The notes beneath the pieces were generated by a model. That model was not told the DNA's origin. It made no database searches and saw nothing but the letters and a program-made list of their open reading frames with translations. From assembly GCA_018396775.1 (NCBI GenBank), contig JAGTRF010000011.1, positions 1-64,000 on the forward strand: a stretch of DNA of 64,000 nt, in the 5' to 3' direction. Every line of letters begins with the position of its first letter. The first letter of the stretch is position 1. This document shows, one piece after another, positions 43,540 through 51,195 of the stretch. The DNA is from Candidatus Bathyarchaeota archaeon. GTDB taxonomy: Archaea > Thermoproteota > Bathyarchaeia > 40CM-2-53-6 > DTDX01. Made by a program: the position numbers and the translations under genes.

Positions 43540-43746
43540 AATTGAAAAACAAATTTTGAAAGTTAACTGCTATGCTTAACTATTGTTGAAAACTCGGGTT
43601 TTAACCATTTGTTTTTGGAATATAACCAAATTTTTCCTTAATTGTAAATACCACTAAAATAGTGTTTGTATAAATAACGTATTTAGATACTTTTATGCTT
43701 ATTCGCATTAACTGCTTTGCAAGTTTTTATTATTATAATAATTGAG

Positions 43747-44499
43747 TTATTTGTAGGCTTTAACGCTGAGGCTTAATATTTTTCCAGTTAATTTCTCATT
43801 CATTCCAGGTTCATAATATGGTTTTTCAGAAACTATTGTTATATCTTTAAAACCTACTTTCTTTATGGTTTTTAGATAATCATGTTTTTCCATGGCTCCA
43901 GCGATGCAATCAGCCCAAGCATCAAGATTTTTCTTGATTTCTTCAGGTAATTCCCCGCTGGTAACTAAATCTGAAATTATTAATCTGCCGCCAGGTTTTA
44001 AAACTCTATAGGCTTCTTTAAAAGCTTTCAATTTATCAATGCAAAGGTTTATAACGCAATTGCTTATTACAACATCAACTGAGTTATCTTCGATTGGTAA
44101 ATTTTCTATTTCTCCAAGCTTAAATTCCACGTTTTTATAACCGTATTTTTTAGCGGTTTTTCTAGCTTTTTTAACCATTTCTTTAGTCATGTCAACGCCT
44201 ATAGCTAAGCCTTTAGAGCCGACTTTTTTTGATGCTAAGAAAACATCTATTCCAGCGCCTGAGCCTAAATCTAAAACTGTTTCTCCTTCTTTTAATTCTG
44301 CTAGAGCTGTGGGGTTTCCGCAGCCAAGTCCCATGAAAGCTTCTGGAGGAGCATGCGCTAACTCTTCTTCAGAATACCCTATAAGCTTAGCTTGAGTTAA
44401 AGGATCCTCTATAGAAGCGCAAGAGCAGCAGCATTCATTTTTTTCAACGATTTGAGAATACTTTTTTTGGATGTAACTTTTTATTTTCTCTTCTTCCAA
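43747..44499 (-). CDS. arsM: arsenite methyltransferase
   Basis: A 250-residue SAM-dependent methyltransferase that methylates As(III). An N-terminal Cys cluster (Cys23, 24, 25, 27 in CCCSC) is followed by MGLGCGNP (Cys60), the SAM motif VLDLGSGAGID, ISNCVINL (Cys148) and WADCIAGA (Cys198). Cys60, 148 and 198 match the three arsenite-binding cysteines of known ArsM. No arsR or arsB gene is adjacent, and it is transcribed alone. Some archaeal members of this group have other substrates, but the full Cys set supports arsenic. Confidence 0.9.
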   Translation of the reverse strand: MEEEKIKSYIQKKYSQIVEKNECCCSCASIEDPLTQAKLIGYSEEELAHAPPEAFMGLGCGNPTALAELKEGETVLDLGSGAGIDVFLASKKVGSKGLAIGVDMTKEMVKKARKTAKKYGYKNVEFKLGEIENLPIEDNSVDVVISNCVINLCIDKLKAFKEAYRVLKPGGRLIISDLVTSGELPEEIKKNLDAWADCIAGAMEKHDYLKTIKKVGFKDITIVSEKPYYEPGMNEKLTGKILSLSVKAYK

Positions 44500-44676
44500 T
44501 TTTTTTACATCCTTAATTTTTTATAAAAAGCATGTTAAGGTGATATAACAGCATTATATAAGCTTTTTGCTTGATTTTAAATTTGCAATAAATTTTTAAA
44601 AGCATTAGTTAAAACTGATTACAAAACGCTTAGATTCCATAAAATTTTAAATAAAACCATTTGTTGAGTAAAGCTT

Positions 44677-45849
44677 ATGAATTATGAAGTTGAGCTGCTT
44701 GAAAAGCTTATTTCTATAGATACAGATGTAAATAAGAAAACAGGTTATATTGAAATGTCTAATTTTCTGGAGAAAGAATGCGAAAACCTTGGGTTAAACG
44801 TTAAGGTTTATGATGGATATAGCGTAGCGAAAGATGGGTTTCCAAGGCCTAACATAGCAGCCTTATTAAATATGAACGCTAAGAAGACTTTAATGTTGGT
44901 TTCTCATTATGATGTTGTCCCACCTGGAGAGGGTTGGAGCTTTAACCCTTTTAAACCAATTAGAAGAGGGGACTTAATATTTGGTAGAGGAGCAGCTGAT
45001 AATAAAAGCGCTATTGCAGCAGCTTTAGGAATAGTTAAAAAAGTTAAAGAAGCTAAAAGAAATCTTCTATTATTGTTTACTTGCGATGAAGAAGTGGGTG
45101 GAGCTGCTGGTTTAGGTTACTTAATAAATGAAGCGGGATTAAAAGCTGATGAAGCGCTTATAATGGATTCAGGTTATGAAGCGGTTTATATAGGTGCTAG
45201 CGGAATTTTAACTGGAGAAATAAAGGTTAAAGGAGTTCAAGGTCATGCAGGTTACCCGTTTAAAGCTGTAAACCCAATATATCCGCTTGCTAAATTAATT
45301 GAGAGGCTAGAGGAATTCTCTATTTTAAGGGAAAAGAAAGTATCTAAGCTTCCGGCGCCTCCAGATTCCCCGAAACCTTATGTTTGGGGAAGATTCAGCG
45401 TAACTGTTTTAAAAGCTGGAGAAAAATCAAATATTATACCTGGAGAAGCAAAAGCTATTTTTGATCTTAGGCTTATTCCAGAAGAAAATGTTGAAGAAGC
45501 AAAAAAAGAATTTTTTATGTATTTAGAGAAGATTAGCAGCGAGTTAAATGTGAAAACTGAATTAACTAGCTTTAATGGTGGAGGAAACTATTATACTGAT
45601 GTTAATCACCCGTTTGTCAAAAACTTTAAGAAAACAGTGGAAAAAGTTATGAATAAAAAAGTTCCTTTAGCAGCTGAGCTTGGAGGAAATGATGGAAGAT
45701 ACACAAGCGCTAAAAATATTCCAACTATTTGTTTTGGTCCAATAGCTAAAGATAGTAGATTTCATGGAGTGGATGAATTCATTAGAATAAAAGACGTGTT
45801 AACAATTAGAGATGCTGTATTAAGTTATATAGTTGAAGATGCTGAGTAA
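44677..45849 (+). CDS. M20-family metallopeptidase/deacylase (ArgE/DapE-like)
   Basis: A 390-residue cytosolic di-zinc amidohydrolase. Metal ligands can be placed: His in SHYDVVPPGEGW, Asp in GRGAADNKSAIAAAL, Glu-Glu in FTCDEEVGGAAG, then Asp in LIMDSGYE and His in FHGVDEFI. The dimerisation domain occupies residues ~180-290 (GVQGHAGYPFKAVNPI). Family members cleave N-acyl amino acids, succinyl-diaminopimelate or dipeptides. The exact substrate is not given by neighbours; a link to the C45 hydrolase as another amino-acid-releasing enzyme is conjecture. Confidence 0.88.
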   Translation: MNYEVELLEKLISIDTDVNKKTGYIEMSNFLEKECENLGLNVKVYDGYSVAKDGFPRPNIAALLNMNAKKTLMLVSHYDVVPPGEGWSFNPFKPIRRGDLIFGRGAADNKSAIAAALGIVKKVKEAKRNLLLLFTCDEEVGGAAGLGYLINEAGLKADEALIMDSGYEAVYIGASGILTGEIKVKGVQGHAGYPFKAVNPIYPLAKLIERLEEFSILREKKVSKLPAPPDSPKPYVWGRFSVTVLKAGEKSNIIPGEAKAIFDLRLIPEENVEEAKKEFFMYLEKISSELNVKTELTSFNGGGNYYTDVNHPFVKNFKKTVEKVMNKKVPLAAELGGNDGRYTSAKNIPTICFGPIAKDSRFHGVDEFIRIKDVLTIRDAVLSYIVEDAE

Positions 45850-45939
45850 AATAAAGTATGGTATTATTAAAAAAATTAGCGTCTAAAGTTGTGGGTAAAA
45901 TTTATATTTAGGGGATAATTTCATAAATTTGGGATAAAA

Positions 45940-46185
45940 ATGGCTATAGTTAAAATCGATGAAAGAGGAAGAATGAGTATTCCAAAAAAAATGGGGATTA
46001 AAAGCACTAAAGCGATAATTATACCTGCTGGATCATTTTTTGTAACTATTCCATTACCAATAATCCCACATCAATATGCAAGTTCATGGCTTACATCAAA
46101 GCGGGAAAGGGTAGAATTAAAAGCGTTAGCTGAAAAATCTGCATTAGAAGATGCTGTGAAAAGAGAAGGGAGAAGACAAATTTGA
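45940..46185 (+). CDS. vapB: VapB-like antitoxin, SpoVT/AbrB type
   Basis: An 81-residue protein with an N-terminal AbrB hairpin (VKIDERGRMSIPKKMGI) and a C-terminal helix that would block the toxin active site. The VapC gene follows with a one-base stop/start overlap (TGATG). A TATA-like TTTATATTTAGG lies about 40 bp upstream. It should repress its own promoter and neutralise VapC. Confidence 0.82.
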   Translation: MAIVKIDERGRMSIPKKMGIKSTKAIIIPAGSFFVTIPLPIIPHQYASSWLTSKRERVELKALAEKSALEDAVKREGRRQI

Positions 46186-46598
46186 TGATTGAAACGGATT
46201 TGCTATACGCTTTTGTTAAAAAGGAAGATGGGATGAAGGATGTTGCTGATAAAATTGTAAAAAAGATTGTTAATGGAGAGTTTGGGACTGTTTACGCTTC
46301 TAGAGAATGCCTTCATGAGCTTTACTATGTTTCAAAAGAAGAAGGGATTAGCTTAGATGAGTATATATTTAGAGCTGCAACAATAACAGCTATAGAAAAT
46401 TTAAAGTTTTTAGAAACAACATATGAGATAGATTTGCTGGCATTAACATTAATGAGACAATATAATATGAAGTCAATTTTTGACGCTTATTATGCTGCAA
46501 CAGCTTTAAACCAAGTTGAAGATCATACGATAATTTCAACGGATAATGTATATGATGTAATACCTGGATTAATAAGAATTGATCCTAAAAAACTTTAA
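46185..46598 (+). CDS. vapC: VapC-like PIN-domain toxin
   Basis: About 137 residues of PIN fold. Acidic residues of the active site: D4 in MIETDLLYAF, E in CLHELYYVS, D in MKSIFDAYYAATAL and D in IISTDNVYD. The start is the ATG at 46185 overlapping the antitoxin stop. Expected to cleave tRNA or rRNA when free of its antitoxin. A rare gene order for the area: an ABC exporter gene starts 36 bp downstream on the same strand. Confidence 0.85.
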   Translation: MIETDLLYAFVKKEDGMKDVADKIVKKIVNGEFGTVYASRECLHELYYVSKEEGISLDEYIFRAATITAIENLKFLETTYEIDLLALTLMRQYNMKSIFDAYYAATALNQVEDHTIISTDNVYDVIPGLIRIDPKKL

Positions 46599-46634
46599 TT
46601 ATTAATGGCAATAGGTAGAATTAGAAGACTAAAA

Positions 46635-47543
46635 ATGACTTATACAATTTTAGCTGAAGAATTAACAAAAGAGTTTAATGGGTTTTTAGCTGTTAATCAT
46701 ATAAACTTTAAGATTAAGGAAGGAGAAATCTTCGGTTTTCTTGGACCTAACGGCGCAGGTAAAACAACCACTATGAGAATGATTCAAGGAGTTTCTCCAA
46801 AAACTTCCGGAAACTTAAAAGTGAAGAATATGGAGGTTGAGGAGCATCCTAGAGAAGTGAAAAAAATTTTAGGGATTTTACCTCAAGAAAACAATCTTGA
46901 TCCTGATTTCACTGTGTTTAAAAACTTGATTGTTTACGCTAGGTACTATGATGTCTCTCGAAAAGAAGCTGAAAAACGTGCTTTAAGCTTGTTAAAGCTT
47001 GTTCATCTTGAGGAAAGAAAAGATTTTTCAATCGATAAGCTTTCAGGTGGAATGAAAAGAAGATTAATGCTAGCTAGAGCTTTAATAAATAACCCTGAAA
47101 TATTGATTTTAGATGAACCTACAACAGGTTTAGATCCTCAAGCTAGGCATTTAATATGGGATAAAATTAAAGGTTTAAAGCGTGAAGGCGTTACGATCGT
47201 GTTGACTACACATTATATGGAGGAGGCTGCGCAGCTATGCGATAATCTAGTTATAATGGATTTTGGAAGAATTATCGCTGAAGGAAAACCTCAAGAATTA
47301 ATTTCAAAGCATATCGGGGTTAAGGTTTTAGAGGTTGATAGCAAACCTGAAGTGTTAAATTACCTTTTAGAGGTGGGAGAGAAATTTGAGCAGTTTAGCG
47401 ATAGAATATGCATATTTACAAGAAAACCAGAGGAATTAATGAATGAAATTACGCGAAAAATTAAGCTTGAAAAAACTGTAGTTAGAGAAGCTTCTTTAGA
47501 AGATGTTTTTCTTAAGCTTACAGGTAGAGGTTTAAGAGATTGA
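46635..47543 (+). CDS. ABC transporter ATP-binding protein (DrrA-like)
   Basis: A 302-residue ABC ATPase with Walker A GPNGAGKTTT, the Q-loop LPQEN, signature LSGGMKRRL, Walker B ILILDEPTTGLDP and switch TTHYMEEA. The C-terminal ~80 residues form the DrrA-type regulatory tail, ending in EASLEDVFLKLTGRGLRD. I use the ATG at 46635; a more distant ATG at 46605 would add ten residues that the family lacks. The permease gene overlaps it by 4 nt. Confidence 0.93.
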   Translation: MTYTILAEELTKEFNGFLAVNHINFKIKEGEIFGFLGPNGAGKTTTMRMIQGVSPKTSGNLKVKNMEVEEHPREVKKILGILPQENNLDPDFTVFKNLIVYARYYDVSRKEAEKRALSLLKLVHLEERKDFSIDKLSGGMKRRLMLARALINNPEILILDEPTTGLDPQARHLIWDKIKGLKREGVTIVLTTHYMEEAAQLCDNLVIMDFGRIIAEGKPQELISKHIGVKVLEVDSKPEVLNYLLEVGEKFEQFSDRICIFTRKPEELMNEITRKIKLEKTVVREASLEDVFLKLTGRGLRD

Positions 47544-48325
47544 AAAATTATTTTAAAATTCCTAATGTTTCATATAGGGTTTGGAAAGTTTGGCTTAGAA
47601 ATAAAGATGCATTTATGAAAACAGCTAAAGCAAATTTTATTGTTCCATTTTTAGAGCCTATTCTTTATCTTTTAGCTTTTGGGTTTGGGTTAGGGTTTTA
47701 TATAGGGGAGATTAACGGTGTTTCTTATCCAGTTTTTATAGCTCCAGCTTTAATTTGCATTTCAATAATGAATTCAGCTTTTTTTGAGTGTACATACGGT
47801 TCTTTCGTAAGAATGTATTATCAAAAAACTTTTGATGCTATAATAGCTACGCCTTTAAATATTGATGAAGTAATTTTTGGAGAGATTTTATGGGGTTCCA
47901 CTAAAAGCGTTATAAATGCTTCTATGATGCTTTTAGTTGTTTCAATTTTTCGTTTAGTTAAGCTTCCAGATTCAATTCTTATAATTCCTTTAGCCTTTAT
48001 AGTTGGGTTTACTTTTTCAACAATCGCCATGTGTTTTACAGCCATATCTCCGACAATAGACTCTTTTAATTATCCAACCTTCCTATTTATTACTCCAATG
48101 GTTTTTTTAAGTGGAACATTTTTTCCTTTATCTATACTCCCTAAGCTAATTCAGTTCATATCTTTCGCTATATTCCCTTTAACTCATGCGCTTTATATTT
48201 CAAGAGAGTTAACTACAGGAGCTTTAGAGCCCCGAAGCATATTAAGCTTAATATGGCTTACAACGGTTGGGGCAATATTATTAATTCTTTCTATAAACTT
48301 GATGAGGAAAAGGCTTATAGTTTAA
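47540..48325 (+). CDS. ABC-2 type transporter permease
   Basis: A 261-residue membrane protein with six segments of the ABC-2/DrrB type: ANFIVPFLEPILYLLAFGFGLG near the start, the TFDAIIATPLNIDEVIFGEILWG amphipathic motif, and VFLSGTFFPLSILPKLIQ before the last segments. TTG start at 47540, overlapping the ATPase stop. No large extracellular domain, so it belongs to a different subgroup from the permease at 26-27 kb. It probably exports a lipid, drug or polysaccharide. Confidence 0.9.
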   Translation: MKNYFKIPNVSYRVWKVWLRNKDAFMKTAKANFIVPFLEPILYLLAFGFGLGFYIGEINGVSYPVFIAPALICISIMNSAFFECTYGSFVRMYYQKTFDAIIATPLNIDEVIFGEILWGSTKSVINASMMLLVVSIFRLVKLPDSILIIPLAFIVGFTFSTIAMCFTAISPTIDSFNYPTFLFITPMVFLSGTFFPLSILPKLIQFISFAIFPLTHALYISRELTTGALEPRSILSLIWLTTVGAILLILSINLMRKRLIV

Positions 48326-48349
48326 TTAAAGATGTTTACTTTCATTGTT

Positions 48350-48784
48350 TTATTCGATATAACCTAAATGCTTTAAAATTTTTTCTGAAATTTTTAAAGC
48401 TTCATATGCCATGCTAAGCGCTTTTTCTGCTTTATGTTTATCGTATAACTGCGTTGGAGTAATTCCTTTTAAAGTGATGCCATAGCTGGTTCTGCCATGC
48501 TCTGGCGCAAGCGTTTCAACTATTTTAATTAATTTGTTAACTTCATTTTGAAGTTTATTAGGAATGTTACTAATGATTTCTTTTAACTCGCTTGAAGGAT
48601 CATGGCTCCAACTTGGAAGATGAAAATGTGCAATTACAGTTTTTGCAGCGTTTTCTGCAGCAAGCTGCGATGCTTGAACAACACCAGGCCAATCCTCTGC
48701 TTGAAATCTTTTAATAGCTGAATTTAAATGTTCTTTAGCTAATTCTCGTCTATATTTTACTTCATCTTCAGGATTTATTTCCAT
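48350..48784 (-). CDS. HEPN-domain protein of a HEPN/MNT pair
   Basis: A 144-residue helical protein of the COG2250/HEPN type: KYRRELAKEHLNSAIKRFQAEDWPGVVQASQLAAENAAKTVIAHF is the first half, and KHKAEKALSMAYEALKISEKIL the second. I see no RX4HXY motif like that of the HepT at 1.9 kb, so this is a different HEPN subgroup and may not be an RNase by the same motif. It starts 1 nt after the nucleotidyltransferase stop. Confidence 0.78.
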   Translation of the reverse strand: MEINPEDEVKYRRELAKEHLNSAIKRFQAEDWPGVVQASQLAAENAAKTVIAHFHLPSWSHDPSSELKEIISNIPNKLQNEVNKLIKIVETLAPEHGRTSYGITLKGITPTQLYDKHKAEKALSMAYEALKISEKILKHLGYIE

Positions 48785-48785
48785 A

Positions 48786-49244
48786 TTAAATTTTCAACTC
48801 TATTTTTTGGCCAGGTTTAGGAAGCTTCCAAAAATAGTATTTCCCGATTTTTTTTCGCTTAATTCCTTTAGCTCTTAATTCATTTTTAACTTTTAATATA
48901 AAATTAAGAAGCTTACCATATTTATCGTAAAGAATAATAGCATCATATATGATGTTAAGATATAAAGATGAAGCTTTTTTAACGTTAAAAAAGCTTGAAT
49001 AATCCATATCTAAGATAGTTAAGTTTTCATGAGGAAAATACTTTGAAAACGTTTTATAAATATGCAGGTAGATATCTTCAACATTAAGGTTTTCCCATAA
49101 AATAAGTAAATCTATATCGCTTTCTTCATCTCTTTCTTTTCTTGCAATCGATCCAAAAAGAAGGACTCCAGCTATAAAACTGTTTTCTAAAGCGATTTCA
49201 GCAATTTTATCCTTTAAAGCATTTAAATCTTTTATTTTCATCAT
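48786..49244 (-). CDS. minimal nucleotidyltransferase (MNT) of a HEPN/MNT pair
   Basis: A 152-residue protein with the motif LLFGSIARKERDEESDIDLLILW (G31-S32, D43, D45), the GSX10DXD active site. About 100 further residues contain a helical region and a basic C-terminus (KKIGKYYFWKLPKPGQK). Two adjacent ATGs are possible starts; the outer one is used here. Co-transcribed with the HEPN gene. Partner of a putative toxin-antitoxin or effector module. Confidence 0.85.
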   Translation of the reverse strand: MMKIKDLNALKDKIAEIALENSFIAGVLLFGSIARKERDEESDIDLLILWENLNVEDIYLHIYKTFSKYFPHENLTILDMDYSSFFNVKKASSLYLNIIYDAIILYDKYGKLLNFILKVKNELRAKGIKRKKIGKYYFWKLPKPGQKIELKI

Positions 49245-49349
49245 TCACAACTTTATTAACTCAGTTCTTAATAAGATTTATGAATAAAGGTTTCTAGCGT
49301 TTGCATAAAGATTTATACTTTTAGTATTGAAAAGGGAAAAGCTTATTTG

Positions 49350-49748
49350 TTAAATTGGGATTACTGGTATGTTAAGTTTTTTAGCTATTTTTATTTGTTT
49401 TTCATCTAGCGAGCATAGATTAGCTCCTTTGTTAATAGCTAAAGCTAAATATAGCGAATCGTATATGGTTATTCCATGGTTTACCGAGATTTCTAAAGCT
49501 TTTTCAATAAGCTCATCTTCATGGATTTTCATGATGTTTTCTGAAAAAAGCGTTTTTAAAGCTTTGAACTTAAGCTTTACATCATTAAGCCCGATAAGCT
49601 TTTTAATGTAAGCTTTCCATATAGCGTTGCTTACCTCTTTAATAGCATGATCAACAGTAAAAGCGTTTTTAAGAATTTTCGTATAATTTTTCCAGTTTTC
49701 TTCTTTAAGAATGAAAGCGGAAATTAATGAAGCATCAACCACTATCAC
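49350..49748 (-). CDS. vapC: VapC-like PIN-domain toxin
   Basis: A 132-residue PIN protein. Active-site acids: D5 in MIVVDASLISAFIL, E in HAIKEVSNAIWKA, D in GITIYDSLYLALAI and D in LCSLDEKQIKIA. It overlaps the antitoxin gene by 14 nt, and ends at a clear stop 100 bp before the MNT gene start. Unlike the pair at 46 kb, its antitoxin lacks an AbrB domain. Confidence 0.87.
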   Translation of the reverse strand: MIVVDASLISAFILKEENWKNYTKILKNAFTVDHAIKEVSNAIWKAYIKKLIGLNDVKLKFKALKTLFSENIMKIHEDELIEKALEISVNHGITIYDSLYLALAINKGANLCSLDEKQIKIAKKLNIPVIPI

Positions 49749-49965
49749 GATCTTCCCTCACAGATAAACTTGAAAAACCTTTAGGGACAGGTTTTGTTGT
49801 CTCTATCATCGCGATCACTTTTTTTATATTTTCTTCAGCTTCCTCTATTCTAATTCTTTCCTCAATAAAGTTTCTTAATTCTTTAGGCCAATTTACTTTA
49901 TCTTTAAGTTTATCCATTTTCTCTTTAACTTCATTCGAAACTTTTACTGCAACAATCTTATTCAT
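49735..49965 (-). CDS. vapB: VapB-like antitoxin, RHH (CopG) type
   Basis: A 76-residue protein: a ribbon-helix-helix start (MNKIVAVKVSNEVKEKMDKLKD), a helix (WPKELRNFIEERIRIEEAEENIKKVIAMIE) and a short tail ending in Ser-Gly that would wrap the toxin. The upstream gap has the AT-rich TTTAATATTAAG palindromic motif near 49985-50020, repeated, which is a candidate operator for the pair. Confidence 0.78.
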   Translation of the reverse strand: MNKIVAVKVSNEVKEKMDKLKDKVNWPKELRNFIEERIRIEEAEENIKKVIAMIETTKPVPKGFSSLSVREDRDSG

Positions 49966-50029
49966 TTCTTCATCAAACTTAATATTAAATATATATTTAA
50001 ACCTTATGTTTAATATTAAGTTAAACTAA

Positions 50030-50967
50030 TGAAAATTAATTAGTTTAACTTAATCACTTAATTCAAACTTCAAGGTTTTACCCTACGAAAGTAATGTGAT
50101 TTGTAAGAGGAATGTTTTTAAGTGAAATGGGGGATAGTAAAGAAGTTTGAGATATAGTTTAAAAGGTATGTCAAAAGATGCTTATGAAAGAAGAAAGAAG
50201 TTTATAGTCATTATTGAATTTGATTCTTATATGAAGAAAGAGTTAGATTTAGGAGTTAAAATTGAAGCAAGAGAAAACAACGGAAACCTTCTGAATTCTC
50301 TTTTTCCACTAGATAAACCTATAGAATCTTATTGATTTGTTATTCAACCATTTACATTAATATAATTGAGTTGTAGTCGCCTTAAAACTGAAGCTATTAT
50401 TTACAGTAATGACGTTTTTGAGGGGGGGAGGGGGGTCCCCTCCATATGAAAAGCTTATTGATTTTTGATTTTCTTTGATTTTTTAAGCCTTTTTGAATTT
50501 AAACTTTTGATTTTTTTGATTTTCACTTAAAAATCAAAAAAGTGCTTAAAAGACACTCTTTTTTGAAATATCATGATAAAATGGCGAAAATACTGATTTT
50601 CACGCATTTAAATGAAGAACTGAAAAAATAGAATAGCGTGTGGTTGCTAAAAATTCAAGGGGACAAAAGACAGCTTTTCAAGCTGTCGAAGCCATTCAAC
50701 TTCAGCTAGAGAAAAACCCGGATTGTTGAAGTGAAGGGGTTTTAATTTTGTCACCTAAAAATTATACTTGTTTAACATTTCTAAAAGGTTTTATCAATTT
50801 TTGAGAAGCCGAGTTTTGAATGTTTAGCATTCCAAAATTAATTGAAGCTGTTTTTACTAGTAAAACAATCGATGATTTAAACAATTCTAATCAAAATTTA
50901 AATCCTTTTTTAAGAAGTAAATTTGAAAATGGAAAAATAAGCTTTAATGAGCGGAAATATGAAGTTT
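50030..50967. other. decayed intergenic region next to tRNA-Met
   Basis: About 940 bp without a convincing gene. A 62-codon frame at 50147-50335 (MRYSLKGMSKDAYERRKKF) has no match I recognise. 50427-50443 is a G-rich hairpin. 50450-50570 repeats TTTGATTTT several times with an inverted-repeat core. 50641-50733 reads as a coding scrap (VAKNSRGQKTAFQAVEAIQL, then QLEKNPDC, stop) and contains a perfect 8-bp hairpin (GACAGCTT / AAGCTGTC, 50669-50687). The part next to the tRNA 3' end could be remains of an integrated element, but I see no integrase and no second tRNA 3' copy. Confidence 0.5.
50427..50443. repeat. G-rich perfect hairpin
   Basis: GGAGGGG GGT CCCCTCC forms a 7-bp stem of mostly G-C pairs, preceded by a further run of five or more Gs (from 50422). 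In DNA this AT-rich it is conspicuous. It could be a terminator-like RNA hairpin, a G-quadruplex or the end of a lost mobile element. Confidence 0.5.
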
Positions 50968-51064
50968 TGGTGCCGGGGGCGGGATTTGAACCCGCGACCT
51001 CTGGATTATGAGTCCAACGCTTTAGCCTTAAAAAGTTTTCTGGCCAAGGCTGAGCTACCCCGGC
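50968..51064 (-). tRNA. elongator tRNA-Met (CAT) with a D-loop insert
   Basis: On the minus strand: acceptor GCCGGGG (51064-51058) pairs with CCCCGGC, A73 is 50971, and CCA 50970-50968 is encoded. The anticodon stem TTGGA/TCCAG holds loop CTCATAA; the T-arm is GCGGG TTCAAAT CCCGC. The D-arm is too long: an extra stretch of about 18 nt lies between GCTCAGCC and AAGC, flanked by the inverted repeat AGCCTT/AAGGCT. Removing ~18 nt leaves a normal 76-nt tRNA. The GCCGGGG acceptor favours elongator Met; Ile2 (TiaS target) is the alternative CAT species. Confidence 0.85.
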
Positions 51065-51195
51065 TTAATTTTTAAATAATATTATAGAGTTTTATAAGGG
51101 TTTTTGCTTTTAAAAAATTTTGCAAAGTTTATTTACTTCTTTAAAGCATTATAATAGTTGAGGGAAGGGTTATTTTTAAATAGGGAAGCTTAAAA

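Noticed and set aside
50820-51011. A 63-residue protein ending in GAGFEPATSGL
   Set aside because: The end is the antisense of the tRNA-Met gene (a common annotation artefact) and the start lies in decayed intergenic DNA.
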